Shown here: in pieces, positions 35,460 through 44,015 of the stretch
How positions within the stretch are numbered: the first letter of the stretch is position 1
Layout: each line of letters begins with the position of its first letter
NCBI GenBank assembly: GCA_963833195.1
Contig: CAWHXF010000027.1
Coordinates: 2,852,001 to 2,916,000, forward strand
Reading direction: 5' to 3'
Source: Granulosicoccus sp963833195
Lineage (GTDB): Bacteria > Pseudomonadota > Gammaproteobacteria > Granulosicoccales > Granulosicoccaceae
DNA length: 64,000 nucleotides
Position numbers and translations under genes: made by a program
Notes under the pieces: model-generated
Seen by the model: only the letters and a program-made list of their open reading frames with translations
Databases searched by the model: none
Told to the model about the DNA's origin: nothing

Positions 35460-36491
35460 ATGCAGGGCAAGAAGGACACGATTCGACGGACCACCCCGAC
35501 CCGAGCGATGCTGCGCCCGCTCGCGCTCGGCCTGCTCGCCGCGCCCGTGCTGGCGGGCGTCGGCACGGTGGCCACCGCGCAGGACGCGCCCACCATCGCC
35601 ACGGTCGTCAAGATCGCCGGCATCCAGTGGTTCAACCGCCTGGAGGAAGGCGTGCAGCAGTACGCCGAGGACACCGGCGCGAACGCCTTCCAGGTCGGGC
35701 CCGCGCAGGCCGATCCGCAGCAGCAGGCGTCCCTGATCGAGGACATGATCGCGCAGGGCGTCGATGCGCTGGCCGTCGTGCCCATGTCGCCCGAGGCGCT
35801 GGAGCCCGTGCTGAAGCGCGCGCGCGACCAGGGCATCGTCGTCATCACGCACGAGGCCGCCAGCCAGGAGAACATCGACTACGACATCGAGGCGTTCCGC
35901 AACGAGGACTTCGGCGCGAACCTCATGGACCAGATGGCCGAGTGCATGGGCGAGGAAGGCGAGTACGCGGTGTTCGTCGGCTCCCTGACTTCCCAGACGC
36001 ACAACCAGTGGGTCGACGGCGCCATCGCGCGCCAGGAGGAGGCCTACCCGGACATGACGCTGGTGGGCGACAAGAACGAGACCTTCGACGACCAGCAGAA
36101 CGCCTACCAGAAGGCGCAGGAGGTCCTGCGCGCGTTCCCGAACGTGAAGGGCATGCAGGGCTCGGCGTCGACGGACGTCGCGGGCATCGGGCTCGCCATC
36201 GAGGAGCGCGGCATGGAGGACGACACCTGCGTGTTCGGCACCTCCCTGCCCTCCATCGCGCAGCAGTACCTGGAGACCGGCGCGGTCGACGGCATCGGCT
36301 TCTGGGACCCCTCGCTCGCGGGCTACGCGATGAACAAGGTCGCGCAGATGGTCATGGACGGCGAGGAGGTCACCGACGGCATGGATCTCGGGCTCGAGGG
36401 CTACGAGAGCGTCGCGCTCGAGGACAAGGTCATCTACGGCCAGGCCTGGGTCAACGTCGACAAGGACAACATGGCGGACTACCCGTTCTGA
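35460..36491 (+). CDS. Sugar ABC transporter substrate-binding protein (RhaS/LsrB-like)
   Basis: 343-residue periplasmic binding protein with signal peptide (LALGLLAAPVLAGVGTVATAQD). The fold is type I: KIAGIQWFNRLEEGVQQYAEDTGANAF, ADPQQQASLIEDMIAQGVDALAVVPMSPEALEPVLKRARDQGIVVITHEA, then FVGSLTSQTHNQWVDGAIARQ and AGYAMNKVAQMVMDGE. It resembles the rhamnose/AI-2 class. First gene of a six-gene transport and kinase operon. Good ribosome site before ATG 35460; the ligand is not determinable from sequence. Confidence 0.9.
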   Translation: MQGKKDTIRRTTPTRAMLRPLALGLLAAPVLAGVGTVATAQDAPTIATVVKIAGIQWFNRLEEGVQQYAEDTGANAFQVGPAQADPQQQASLIEDMIAQGVDALAVVPMSPEALEPVLKRARDQGIVVITHEAASQENIDYDIEAFRNEDFGANLMDQMAECMGEEGEYAVFVGSLTSQTHNQWVDGAIARQEEAYPDMTLVGDKNETFDDQQNAYQKAQEVLRAFPNVKGMQGSASTDVAGIGLAIEERGMEDDTCVFGTSLPSIAQQYLETGAVDGIGFWDPSLAGYAMNKVAQMVMDGEEVTDGMDLGLEGYESVALEDKVIYGQAWVNVDKDNMADYPF

Positions 36492-36505
36492 CGCGGTAGG
36501 CTTCG

Positions 36506-36535
36506 CGGGCTGCCGGCCCCGTCGGCAGCAGCCCG
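36506..36535 (+). terminator. Intercistronic hairpin after the binding-protein gene
   Basis: CGGGCTGC (36506-36513) pairs with GCAGCCCG (36528-36535), 15 bases past the stop and followed by GAGTCCTCTTT. Hairpins in this place are common after binding-protein genes and lower expression of the downstream transporter genes or protect the upstream mRNA. Confidence 0.5.
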
Positions 36536-36564
36536 AGTCCTCTTTGCCCCGAGCGCCCTCCACG

Positions 36565-38061
36565 ATGTCGTCCGACCCGCGTGAGCCCTTCGTGCGCATG
36601 CGCGACATCGTCAAGCGCTACGGCGGCGTCGTCGCGCTCGACGGTGTCGACTTCGAGGTCGCCCCCGGCGAGGCCGTGTGCCTGGCCGGCGAGAACGGCT
36701 CCGGCAAGTCCACGCTCATCAAGATCCTGGCGGGCGTGGAGCGCCGCACCGAGGGCGAGATCCGCATCGACGGACGCGAGCGCGACGCGCTCACCCCGCG
36801 CGCCTCGGCCGCGGCGGGCGTCATGGTCATCTTCCAGGACTTCTCGCTGTTTCCGAACCTGTCGGTGGCCGAGAACATCGGCTTCTCGACCGAGCTCGGC
36901 GCGGGCAGTCGTCTGGTGAACGGGCGGCGCATGCGCGAGCGCGCCCGCGCGGCACTCGAGCGCGTCGGTGTGGACATTCCGCTCGGCGCACGCGTCGAGG
37001 ATCTGCCCGTCGCGCACAAGCAGCTCGTGGCCATCTGCCGCGCGCTCGCCTCGAACGCGCGCCTGATCGTCATGGACGAGCCGACGACCGCGCTGACCGA
37101 ACGCGAGGTGAAGTCCCTGCTCGGCATCATCCGGCGGCTGAAGGCCGACGGCGTGGCCGTGGTGTTCGTCAGCCACAAGCTCGCCGAGGTGCTGGAGGTC
37201 TGCGAGAAGGTGTACGTGCTGAGGAACGGCCAACTCGTCGCCGAGGGCCCCGCCAGCGACTTCGACGCGGCTTCGCTCACCCGGTACATGACCGGCCGCG
37301 ATGTGCCCGAGACCCCGCCGAGCGCGCTGGACGCCGCGGCCGATGTGCTGATGCGCGTGCGCGGACTCGCCAAGCGGGGCGCGTTCGAGCCCGTGGACTT
37401 CGAGCTGCGTGCCGGCGAGGTGATCGGCATCGCGGGGCTGCTCGGCAGCGGCCGCACCTCGCTCGCCAAGGCCCTGTTCGGTCTGGTGCGACCCGATACG
37501 GGCAGCGTCGAGATGGACGGGGAGCCGGTGCCGCCGGGCGATCCCGTCGCGGCCTCGCACGCGGGTCTCGGCTACGTGCCCGAGGACCGGCTGACCGAGG
37601 GGCTCTTCCTGACCCAGTCCATCGTGAGGAACGTCGCCGTGGGACGCCTCGGTGCGCACGCGCGTGGCGGTTTCCTGGACCTCGCCGCGCTCGGCGCAGA
37701 GGCGCGCGAGTGGCTCGCGCGGTTGAAGGTCAAGGCGCCCGACGCGGACGCGCCCGTGCAGTCGTTGTCCGGCGGCAACCAGCAGCGCGTGGCGCTAGCG
37801 CGCTGGCTGGCGCGCGCGCCGCGCGTGCTGATCCTGAACGGACCGAGCGTGGGCGTGGACGTGGGCTCGAAATCCGACATCCACGACATCGTGCGCGACC
37901 TCGCCCGCTCGGGACTGGGCGTCGTGATCATCTCCGACGACCTGCCGGAGCTGCTCGCCGTCTGTCATCGCCTGCTCGTGATGAAGGCGGGCCGCATCGT
38001 CGAGGAGATTCCCGGCGGCGCGCTCGACGAGACCGAGCTGACGCACCGCCTCGCCTCCTGA
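36565..38061 (+). CDS. Sugar ABC transporter ATP-binding protein, two-domain
   Basis: 498-residue RbsA-type tandem ATPase. Domain 1 is canonical: GENGSGKST, ARLIVMDEPTTALTEREV and VVFVSHKL. Domain 2 has the degenerate Walker A GLLGSGRTSLAKAL, usual for the family, and an intact signature LSGGNQQRVALARWLA. Its Walker B, however, is VLILNGPSVGVDVGSK, with Asn and Gly where Asp and Glu are expected. Domain 2 is therefore probably non-hydrolytic. It follows the binding protein and precedes two permeases. Confidence 0.92.
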   Translation: MSSDPREPFVRMRDIVKRYGGVVALDGVDFEVAPGEAVCLAGENGSGKSTLIKILAGVERRTEGEIRIDGRERDALTPRASAAAGVMVIFQDFSLFPNLSVAENIGFSTELGAGSRLVNGRRMRERARAALERVGVDIPLGARVEDLPVAHKQLVAICRALASNARLIVMDEPTTALTEREVKSLLGIIRRLKADGVAVVFVSHKLAEVLEVCEKVYVLRNGQLVAEGPASDFDAASLTRYMTGRDVPETPPSALDAAADVLMRVRGLAKRGAFEPVDFELRAGEVIGIAGLLGSGRTSLAKALFGLVRPDTGSVEMDGEPVPPGDPVAASHAGLGYVPEDRLTEGLFLTQSIVRNVAVGRLGAHARGGFLDLAALGAEAREWLARLKVKAPDADAPVQSLSGGNQQRVALARWLARAPRVLILNGPSVGVDVGSKSDIHDIVRDLARSGLGVVIISDDLPELLAVCHRLLVMKAGRIVEEIPGGALDETELTHRLAS

Positions 38062-38087
38062 CGCCCCCTCTTGCAGAGCATCGCCGC

Positions 38088-39074
38088 TTGAAGTCCCTCC
38101 TGACCCGCAACGAGACCCTCGTGGCGCTCGTCATCGTCGCGTTCTGCATCGTCGCCACCTTGAGCGATCCGCGCTTTCTCTCGGCCACGACGCTGACGGA
38201 TCTCCTGCGCGCGGCCATCGTGCCGGGCATCCTCGCCGTCGGCGCCATGCTGGTGCTGGTCTCGGGCGGCATCGACGTCAGCTTCACCGCCATCGCCGTG
38301 TTCGCGATGTACGCCACGACCACCTTCGTGCTGGGCACCATGCCGGAGCTGCCGTGGTGGCTGATCTTCGCGGTCTCCATCGGCATCGGGGCGGGCCTGG
38401 GCGCGTTGAACGGCGTGCTGATCGCGGGCCTGGGCCTGCCGACGCTGATCGTCACGTTGGGCACGTTGTCGGTGTTCCGCGGCTACCTGCTGACCTTCGT
38501 CGGCTCGGAACGCATCTCGGCGCTGCCGCCCGGCATGCGGGACTTCTCGCGCGCGATGATCGTGCGCGGCACCACCGAAGGCGGCAGCTTCTACGCGCTG
38601 CCGCTGGCGTTCGGGGCGCTGGTGCTCGTCGTGGTGCTGACCTGGTTCATCCTGCACCGCACGATGCTCGGGCGCTCCATCTTCGCGCTCGGCGGGTCGG
38701 TCGAGAGTGCGCGGCGCATCGGCATCGACGTGCGCGGCGTGCAGATGTTCGTGTACGTCTACGTCGGCGCGCTCGCCGGGCTCGCCGGGATCATCCACGG
38801 CTCGCTCGGGCGCATGGCGGATCCCTTCTCGCTCGTGGGGCTGGAGCTGTCGGTGATCGCCGCCGTGGTGCTCGGCGGCGCGCGCCTCGTCGGCGGCTAC
38901 GGCACCGTGACGGGCACGCTGCTGGGCGTCGCCCTCATCGTGCTGGTGCAGAACAGCCTGATCGTCGTGGGCATTCCCTCGACGTGGCAATCGGTCGCCA
39001 TCGGCCTGCTGATCCTCCTCGGCACCGGGCTGCCCGCCTGGCAGGCGCGCCGCGCGCAGGAGAGCGCGGCGTGA
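38088..39074 (+). CDS. Sugar ABC transporter permease 1 (RbsC/LsrC-like)
   Basis: 328-residue membrane protein with eight or more helices. Characteristic: VPGILAVGAMLVLVSGGIDVSFTAIAVFAMY, GLGLPTLIVTLGTLSVFRG, FALGGSVESARRIGIDV (EAA-like loop) and VVLGGARLVGGYGTVTG. There is no in-frame ATG near the expected N-terminus; a TTG at 38088 (MKSLLTRNETLV) fits best. Stop overlaps the next gene's GTG. Confidence 0.9.
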   Translation: MKSLLTRNETLVALVIVAFCIVATLSDPRFLSATTLTDLLRAAIVPGILAVGAMLVLVSGGIDVSFTAIAVFAMYATTTFVLGTMPELPWWLIFAVSIGIGAGLGALNGVLIAGLGLPTLIVTLGTLSVFRGYLLTFVGSERISALPPGMRDFSRAMIVRGTTEGGSFYALPLAFGALVLVVVLTWFILHRTMLGRSIFALGGSVESARRIGIDVRGVQMFVYVYVGALAGLAGIIHGSLGRMADPFSLVGLELSVIAAVVLGGARLVGGYGTVTGTLLGVALIVLVQNSLIVVGIPSTWQSVAIGLLILLGTGLPAWQARRAQESAA

Positions 39075-40111
39075 GCGCGCGCATGACGCGACTCGTGGCC
39101 ACCCCGGAGTTCCGGCTCGCAATCATCACGGTCGCGGTCTTCGCGCTGATGGCCGTGCTGTCGCCCGAGCGATTCCTGTCGGCCGGCAACCTGACCTCCA
39201 TGGCGTTCCAGTTCCCCGAGTTCGCGATCCTCGCACTCGCCATGACGCTGACCATGATGACGGGCGGCATCGATCTGTCCGTCGTGGGCGCGTCGAACCT
39301 GTCGGCGGTCGTGGCGGCGACGGTGCTGGCGGAGCTCGCGGGCCCGGGGCTCGGCCTGTCCGCCGCCCTGCCCTTCCTGCTGATGGCCCTCGTCGCCTCG
39401 CTCGCGACGGGCGCCGTGGCGGGCGCCTTCAACGGCGTGCTCGTCTCCAGGCTGTCGCTGCCGCCGATCCTCGCGACGCTCGGTTCCGGGCTCGTGTTCA
39501 CCGGACTCGCGGTCGCGATCACGAACGGCAGCGCGGTCATGGGCTTTCCGAACGCGGTCGCCTGGCTCGGCAACGGCAGGCTCTTCGGCGTGCCCGTGCC
39601 GCTCGTCGTGTTCGCGCTGCTGGCCGTCGCGCTGCACGTGACGCTCACACGCACGCGCTTCGGGCTGGAAGCGACCATGTACGGCGCGAATCCGCTCGCC
39701 GCGCTGTACGCCGCCATCGGCACGCACCGGTTGCTGCTGCGCGTCTACATCGTGTCGGGGCTGCTCTCGGCCGTGGCCGGGCTCGTGATCATGAGCCGCG
39801 CGAACTCCGCCAAGGCCGACTACGGCTCCAGCTACCTGCTGCTGGCCGTGCTCATCGCGGTGCTCGGCGGCGTGAACCCCTACGGCGGCCGCGGTCGCGT
39901 CGTGGGCGTGGTGCTTGCCGTGCTGTCCATGCAGTTCCTGTCCAGCGGGCTGAACATGCTGCAGGTGTCGAACTTCGCGCGCGAGCTCATCTGGGGCGCG
40001 CTGCTGATCTTCGTCATGATCGTGAACACCTACGACTGGACGGGCTGGCGCGCCGCACGCACGCGTCGCCCACCTCGCCCGACCGTCGCTTCCCAGGAGA
40101 CCCCCACGTGA
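39071..40111 (+). CDS. Sugar ABC transporter permease 2 (RbsC/LsrD-like)
   Basis: 346-residue partner permease, with FAILALAMTLTMMTGGIDLSVVGASNLSAVVAATVL, LSLPPILATLGSGLVFTGLAVAI, MYGANPLAALYAAIGTHRLLLRVYIVSGLLSAVAGLVIMSR and LLLAVLIAVLGGVNPYGGRGRVVGVVLAVLSMQFLSSGLN. GTG at 39071 overlaps the previous stop; an ATG at 39083 is possible. Its stop overlaps dhaK (GTGA). Confidence 0.9.
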   Translation: MSARMTRLVATPEFRLAIITVAVFALMAVLSPERFLSAGNLTSMAFQFPEFAILALAMTLTMMTGGIDLSVVGASNLSAVVAATVLAELAGPGLGLSAALPFLLMALVASLATGAVAGAFNGVLVSRLSLPPILATLGSGLVFTGLAVAITNGSAVMGFPNAVAWLGNGRLFGVPVPLVVFALLAVALHVTLTRTRFGLEATMYGANPLAALYAAIGTHRLLLRVYIVSGLLSAVAGLVIMSRANSAKADYGSSYLLLAVLIAVLGGVNPYGGRGRVVGVVLAVLSMQFLSSGLNMLQVSNFARELIWGALLIFVMIVNTYDWTGWRAARTRRPPRPTVASQETPT

Positions 40112-41112
40112 AGAAGATCCTGAACGCCCCCGTCGACTACGTCGACGAGACTCTCGCGGGCCTCGTCGCCGCGCACCCCGCGCACTACCGGCTGCACGGC
40201 GACACCGGCCGCGTCGTCGCGCGCGCGACGCCGGGGAACAAGGGCAAGGTCGGCATCGTCACCGGCGGCGGCTCGGGCCACCTGCCGGTGTTCACGGGCT
40301 ACGTCGGCACGGGCCTGCTCGACGCCTGCGCCATCGGCGACGTGTTCGCCTCCCCGTCGGCCGATCAGATGGCGGACGCGCTGCGCGCGGCCGATACCGG
40401 CGGCGGCGTGCTGCGGCTCTACGGCAACTACGGCGGCGATGTCATGAACTTCGACATGGCGGGCGAGCTCGTCGAGTTCGACGACATCGAGTGCACCACC
40501 GTGCTGCTGGCCGACGACGTCGCCTCGGCATCGCCCGCCGAGGCCGCCAAGCGGCGAGGCGTGGCGGGCATGGTGTACGCGTTCAAGATCGCGGGCGCCG
40601 CGGCCGAGCGCGGAGACGACCTGCAAAGCGTCACGGCCATCGCGCAGCGCACGGCCGATGCGTGCCGCTCGGTCGGCGTGGCGCTGGGGCCGTGCACGGT
40701 GCCGCAGGCCGGTCGGCCGACCTTCGAGATCGGCGACGACGAGATGGAGATCGGCATGGGCATCCACGGCGAGCCCGGCGTGCGCCGCGGCCCGCTGAAA
40801 CCCGCCGACGACATCGCGAACGAGATGATGGATCTGCTGCTCGCCGACCGGGCGCTCGGCGAGGGCGATCGGGTATCGGTGCTCGTGAACAGCCTCGGCG
40901 CCACGCCGCTCGAGGAGCTCTACATCCTCTACCGCACCGTGCAGGCGCGCCTCGCCGACGCCGGCGCCGAGATCGTCATGCCGCTGGTGGGCCGCTACGC
41001 GACGTCGATGGAGATGGCGGGCGCGTCGTTCACGATCGTCAAGCTGGACGACGAGCTCGAGACGCTGCTGAAGGCGCCGTGCGACTGCGCGTTCTGGACG
41101 GTGACGGGCTGA
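40108..41112 (+). CDS. dhaK: Dihydroxyacetone kinase-type subunit DhaK
   Basis: 334-residue substrate-binding subunit. It binds the ketose covalently as a hemiaminal on a histidine, here H220 in EIGMGIHGEPGVRR. TGGGSGHLPVFTGYVG and GDVMNFDMAGELV are family features. The partner dhaL follows three bases on. No DhaM (PTS) gene is seen, so phosphorylation is probably ATP-dependent. The sugar transporter in the same operon suggests the real substrate may be a ketotetrose or similar rather than dihydroxyacetone. Confidence 0.9.
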   Translation: MKKILNAPVDYVDETLAGLVAAHPAHYRLHGDTGRVVARATPGNKGKVGIVTGGGSGHLPVFTGYVGTGLLDACAIGDVFASPSADQMADALRAADTGGGVLRLYGNYGGDVMNFDMAGELVEFDDIECTTVLLADDVASASPAEAAKRRGVAGMVYAFKIAGAAAERGDDLQSVTAIAQRTADACRSVGVALGPCTVPQAGRPTFEIGDDEMEIGMGIHGEPGVRRGPLKPADDIANEMMDLLLADRALGEGDRVSVLVNSLGATPLEELYILYRTVQARLADAGAEIVMPLVGRYATSMEMAGASFTIVKLDDELETLLKAPCDCAFWTVTG

Positions 41113-41114
41113 CG

Positions 41115-41723
41115 ATGAGCATCGACCGCGCCGCGTTGCTCGGCGCCATCGAGCGCCTGAAGGCGGCCGCCGAGCGCGACTTCGACGAGCTGAACGCGGC
41201 CGACGGCGCGCTCGGCGACGGGGACCTCGGCATCACGCTGCGCCGCGGCATGGAGCTCGTGTCCGAGCAGGCGGGCGACCTGCCCGAGGATCTCGGCCGC
41301 GCGCTGATGACCTGCGCGCAGGCGTTCACGAAGAGCTCCGGCTCGTCCTACGGCACGCTGATGGCGACGGGGCTCATGGCGATGGCGAAGGCGTTGAAGG
41401 GCGAGACGTCGGCGGACTTCGCCCGGACATCGGAACTCGTCGCCGCGGCGCGCGACGCCATGCAGTCGCGGGGCAAGGCCGAGCTCGGCGGCAAGACGGT
41501 GCTGGACAGCCTCGATGCGGTGGCGCGGGCGACGGATGGGCTGGAATCGACGGAAGCCGTGGCGGATGCGGCAGCGCTGGCGGTGGACGAGGCGCTCGCG
41601 GCGTTTCGGGACAAGCCCGCGACCATCGGGCGGGCGCGGATGTACGCCGAGAAGAGCGTGGGGATGGATGACCCGGGGATGCTGGCGATGCAGCGGATCG
41701 TGCGGGCGGTGGTGAACGCGTAG
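41115..41723 (+). CDS. dhaL: Dihydroxyacetone kinase-type subunit DhaL
   Basis: 202-residue nucleotide-binding subunit that phosphorylates the ketose held by DhaK. The Mg-nucleotide aspartates are in ADGALGDGDLGITL (D30, D35, D37). KSSGSSYGTLMATGLMAMAKAL and GGKTVLDSLDAVARA are typical. C-terminal RARMYAEKSVGMDDPGMLAMQRIV is also conserved in DhaL. Last gene of the operon. Confidence 0.9.
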   Translation: MSIDRAALLGAIERLKAAAERDFDELNAADGALGDGDLGITLRRGMELVSEQAGDLPEDLGRALMTCAQAFTKSSGSSYGTLMATGLMAMAKALKGETSADFARTSELVAAARDAMQSRGKAELGGKTVLDSLDAVARATDGLESTEAVADAAALAVDEALAAFRDKPATIGRARMYAEKSVGMDDPGMLAMQRIVRAVVNA

Positions 41724-41725
41724 TC

Positions 41726-41846
41726 CGGATCAGACGCCTCGCACTCGGCAACCCCGGCGACGTGCAGCCTGTCGGGTCCGGGGTCTCGGAGCTACGGTTG
41801 ACGTACGGTCCGGGCTATCGGGCGTACTACGTGCAGCGCGGAGCGG
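41726..41846 (+). pseudogene. HigB/RelE-type toxin fragment
   Basis: RLALGNPGDVQPVGSGVSELRLTYGPGYRAYYVQRG is the central part of a phage-derived Gp49-like (HigB/RelE) toxin. The N-terminal ~35 residues are missing because dhaL ends just before. The C-terminal strand with the usual LLCGGDK segment is also missing; the antitoxin begins directly after the RG. Not expected to be active. Confidence 0.7.
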
Positions 41847-42130
41847 ATGGGCAAGGTCGAGACACGACCGTTCGATGCGGTGAACTACCTGATTACGCAG
41901 GAAGACATGGCGTCGTATCTGGATGCCGCTCTGGAAGACGGCGACAGCGCGGTGATCGCTGCGGTGCTCGACGACATCGCACGAGCCAGGGGATGACCCA
42001 TGTGGCCAGAGAAGCCGGACTGGGTCGCGAGAGTCTGTACAGATCGCTGTCCAAGAACGAGAACCCGGAGTTCGCTTCGTCAAGACCATCGCCAACCGTC
42101 GCGTCGGGCAGACGATCGAACCCTGCCGAC
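41847..42130 (+). pseudogene. HigA-type addiction-module antitoxin, frameshifted
   Basis: MGKVETRPFDAVNYLITQED and MASYLDAALEDGDSAVIAAVLDDIARARG run to a TGA near 41993. One missing G in the GGGG run there restores GMTHVAREAGLGRESLYRSLSKNENPEFAS, the Xre-like helix-turn-helix. A second shift near 42080 is needed for VKTIAN. The pattern matches antitoxins normally paired with the Gp49-like toxin just upstream. Confidence 0.7.
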
Positions 42131-42254
42131 AATTACACGAGTAACGATTTCTGCACCATCGTGGGGCACGACGACCTCGGCGCGGAGCTTCGCTCGGCAC
42201 ATGTGACGGCCTTCGTCCCCTCGGCGCTGGTTGGTTCGATCGAGAGGGCGACCT

Positions 42255-43337
42255 TCAGACCAGCGAATCCATCCCGCCGTAGTGCCGATCCGGATAGCTG
42301 TCGTGCAGCGCCCGGTCCGCGGCGGAGAACCGTTCCCGCGCGAAGTTGTGCTGGTGCCAGTACGGGTAGATCAGCGGCAACCGGCTGACATCGTCCAGCC
42401 GCTGCAGCTCGTCGCCCGTCAGCACGAGCTCCGGCGCCTGCAACGTGTCCTCGAGCTGCGCGACGTTCTGCGCACCGACCACCAGGGAGGCGATCGACGG
42501 CCGGGTCAGCGACCAGGCCAGCCCAACACGCGCCGCCGACGTGCCGTGCGTTTCGCCGATCGCCACCAGCTCGTCGACGATGCGCCACAGCCGCTCCGCG
42601 TCGCGCACCGGCGGCTCGTCCCAGCCGGCCGCCTGGCGCGAGTCCTCCGGCACCGGCGATTCGCGACGGTGCTCGCCCGACAACAGCCCCGCCGCCAGCG
42701 GACTCCACACCAGCGTGCCGAGGCCCTGGTCCACCGCGAGCGGCAGCAGCTCGTACTCGGCCTCGCGCGCCTCGAGCGTGTAGTGGATCTGCTGCGTGAC
42801 GAAGCGCGCTCCGCCCGCGCGGTCGGCCGTGGCCAGCGCCTTCATGGTGTGCCACGCCGAGTAGTTCGAGCAGCCGACGTAGCGCACCTTGCCGTGCTGC
42901 ACGAGCGTGTCCAGCGCCGCCATCGTCTCCTCGACCGGCGTCGTGCCGTCCCACTCGTGCATGTAATAGATGTCGATGTGGTCGCGCCGCAGCCGTTTCA
43001 GCGAGCGCTCGCATTCGCGGATCAGGTGGTGGCGCGAGGCGCCCTCGTCGTTGGGTCCGTCGCCGATGCGCATGCGCGCCTTCGACGTCACGAGCACGTC
43101 GGCATGACGCCCGTCCAGCGCCTCGCCGAGGATCTCCTCGGCGAGGCCCGTGGAGTACATGTTCGCGGTGTCGATCAGGTTCACGCCGCGCTCCACCGAC
43201 GCGTCGACGAGGCTCTTCGCCGCGTCCACCCCTTGCGCGCCCGCGCGCGCGAAGCCGCCGCGGCCACCGAACGTGAACGTGCCCAGGGTCATGGCGGAGA
43301 CCTTCAGGCCGGTGCGGCCGAGCGTGCGGTACTGCAT
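42255..43337 (-). CDS. Aldo/keto reductase
   Basis: 360-residue NADPH-dependent oxidoreductase of the aldo/keto reductase fold (Kv-beta/YhdN-like group). The start MQYRTLGRTGLKVSAMTLGTFTFGG is typical. GVNLIDTANMYSTGLAEEILGEAL holds the catalytic Asp and Tyr, VLVTSKARM the Lys, YYMHEWD the His. The C-terminus has PSIASLVVGAQNVAQLEDTL (NADP binding). Complete, unlike the broken homolog at 33.8-34.5 kb. Divergent from aroK. Substrate unknown. Confidence 0.93.
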   Translation of the reverse strand: MQYRTLGRTGLKVSAMTLGTFTFGGRGGFARAGAQGVDAAKSLVDASVERGVNLIDTANMYSTGLAEEILGEALDGRHADVLVTSKARMRIGDGPNDEGASRHHLIRECERSLKRLRRDHIDIYYMHEWDGTTPVEETMAALDTLVQHGKVRYVGCSNYSAWHTMKALATADRAGGARFVTQQIHYTLEAREAEYELLPLAVDQGLGTLVWSPLAAGLLSGEHRRESPVPEDSRQAAGWDEPPVRDAERLWRIVDELVAIGETHGTSAARVGLAWSLTRPSIASLVVGAQNVAQLEDTLQAPELVLTGDELQRLDDVSRLPLIYPYWHQHNFARERFSAADRALHDSYPDRHYGGMDSLV

Positions 43338-43366
43338 GGAGGGATCTCGCGGGAGCGGAGCTGGCC

Positions 43367-43374
43367 CTATATAG
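43367..43374. promoter_or_regulatory. Palindromic -10-like element between the reductase and aroK
   Basis: CTATATAG is a perfect palindrome in the 78-base gap between the divergent genes, about 30 bases from the reductase start and 42 from aroK. In this GC-rich context it could provide -10 boxes in both directions. Confidence 0.4.
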
Positions 43375-43415
43375 TCCCCCGTTCGCCCGCAAGAAACCGC
43401 ACGCCGCGGCACCGA

Positions 43416-44015
43416 ATGCCCAGCATCTTCCTCATCGGGCCCATGGGCTCGGGCAAGAGCACGGTGGGCCGCGCCCTGGCGCGCCGGCTGGGGCTGCCGT
43501 TCGTGGACTCGGACCGCGAGATCGAGGCGCGCTGCGGGGTCGACATCCCGACCATCTTCGAGTACGAGGGCGAGGCGGGCTTCCGTCGCCGCGAGGCGCG
43601 CATCATCGACGAGCTGAGCGCCGCCGGCGAGCTGGTGCTCGCCACCGGCGGCGGCGCCATCCTGAGCGACGTCACGCGGCAGCTCTTGCGCGCGCGTGGC
43701 CACGTCGTCCTGCTGGCGGTCGACCCCGCGGAGCAACTGCGGCGCGTGGGCGGCGATTCGCGCCGACCGCTGCTCGCCACCGCCGACCCCGAGGCGCGGC
43801 TCGCGCAGCTCATGGCCGAGCGCGGGCCGCTCTACCGCGAGGCCGCGCACGTGGAGATCCGCACCGACGCCCGGCGCATGCACCATGTCGTCGGACGCAT
43901 CGTGCGCCATCTGGAGTCGGTGCACCTGGTGGAGCGTGCCCCGACGGCGTCGGCCAACGTGTCGACCATAGGCGCACCGGCCGCGGGTTCGCTGGCGGGG
44001 GGCTCGCGCTCGTGA
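43416..44015 (+). CDS. aroK: Shikimate kinase
   Basis: Phosphorylates shikimate to shikimate-3-phosphate. 199 residues; Walker A GPMGSGKSTVGRALARRL, shikimate-binding VDSDREIEARCGVDIPTIFEYEGEAGFRRRE, the LATGGGAIL loop and the lid RRPLLATADPE. The last ~30 residues are a low-complexity extension not usual in the family. ATG at 43416. It overlaps aroB by four bases (GTGA), the standard arrangement. Confidence 0.95.
   Translation: MPSIFLIGPMGSGKSTVGRALARRLGLPFVDSDREIEARCGVDIPTIFEYEGEAGFRRREARIIDELSAAGELVLATGGGAILSDVTRQLLRARGHVVLLAVDPAEQLRRVGGDSRRPLLATADPEARLAQLMAERGPLYREAAHVEIRTDARRMHHVVGRIVRHLESVHLVERAPTASANVSTIGAPAAGSLAGGSRS

Noticed and set aside
33900..36614. 904-codon open frame on the minus strand
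   Set aside because: It spans two real fragments plus the antisense of the sugar-binding protein gene; most of it is a high-GC shadow with no coherent protein.
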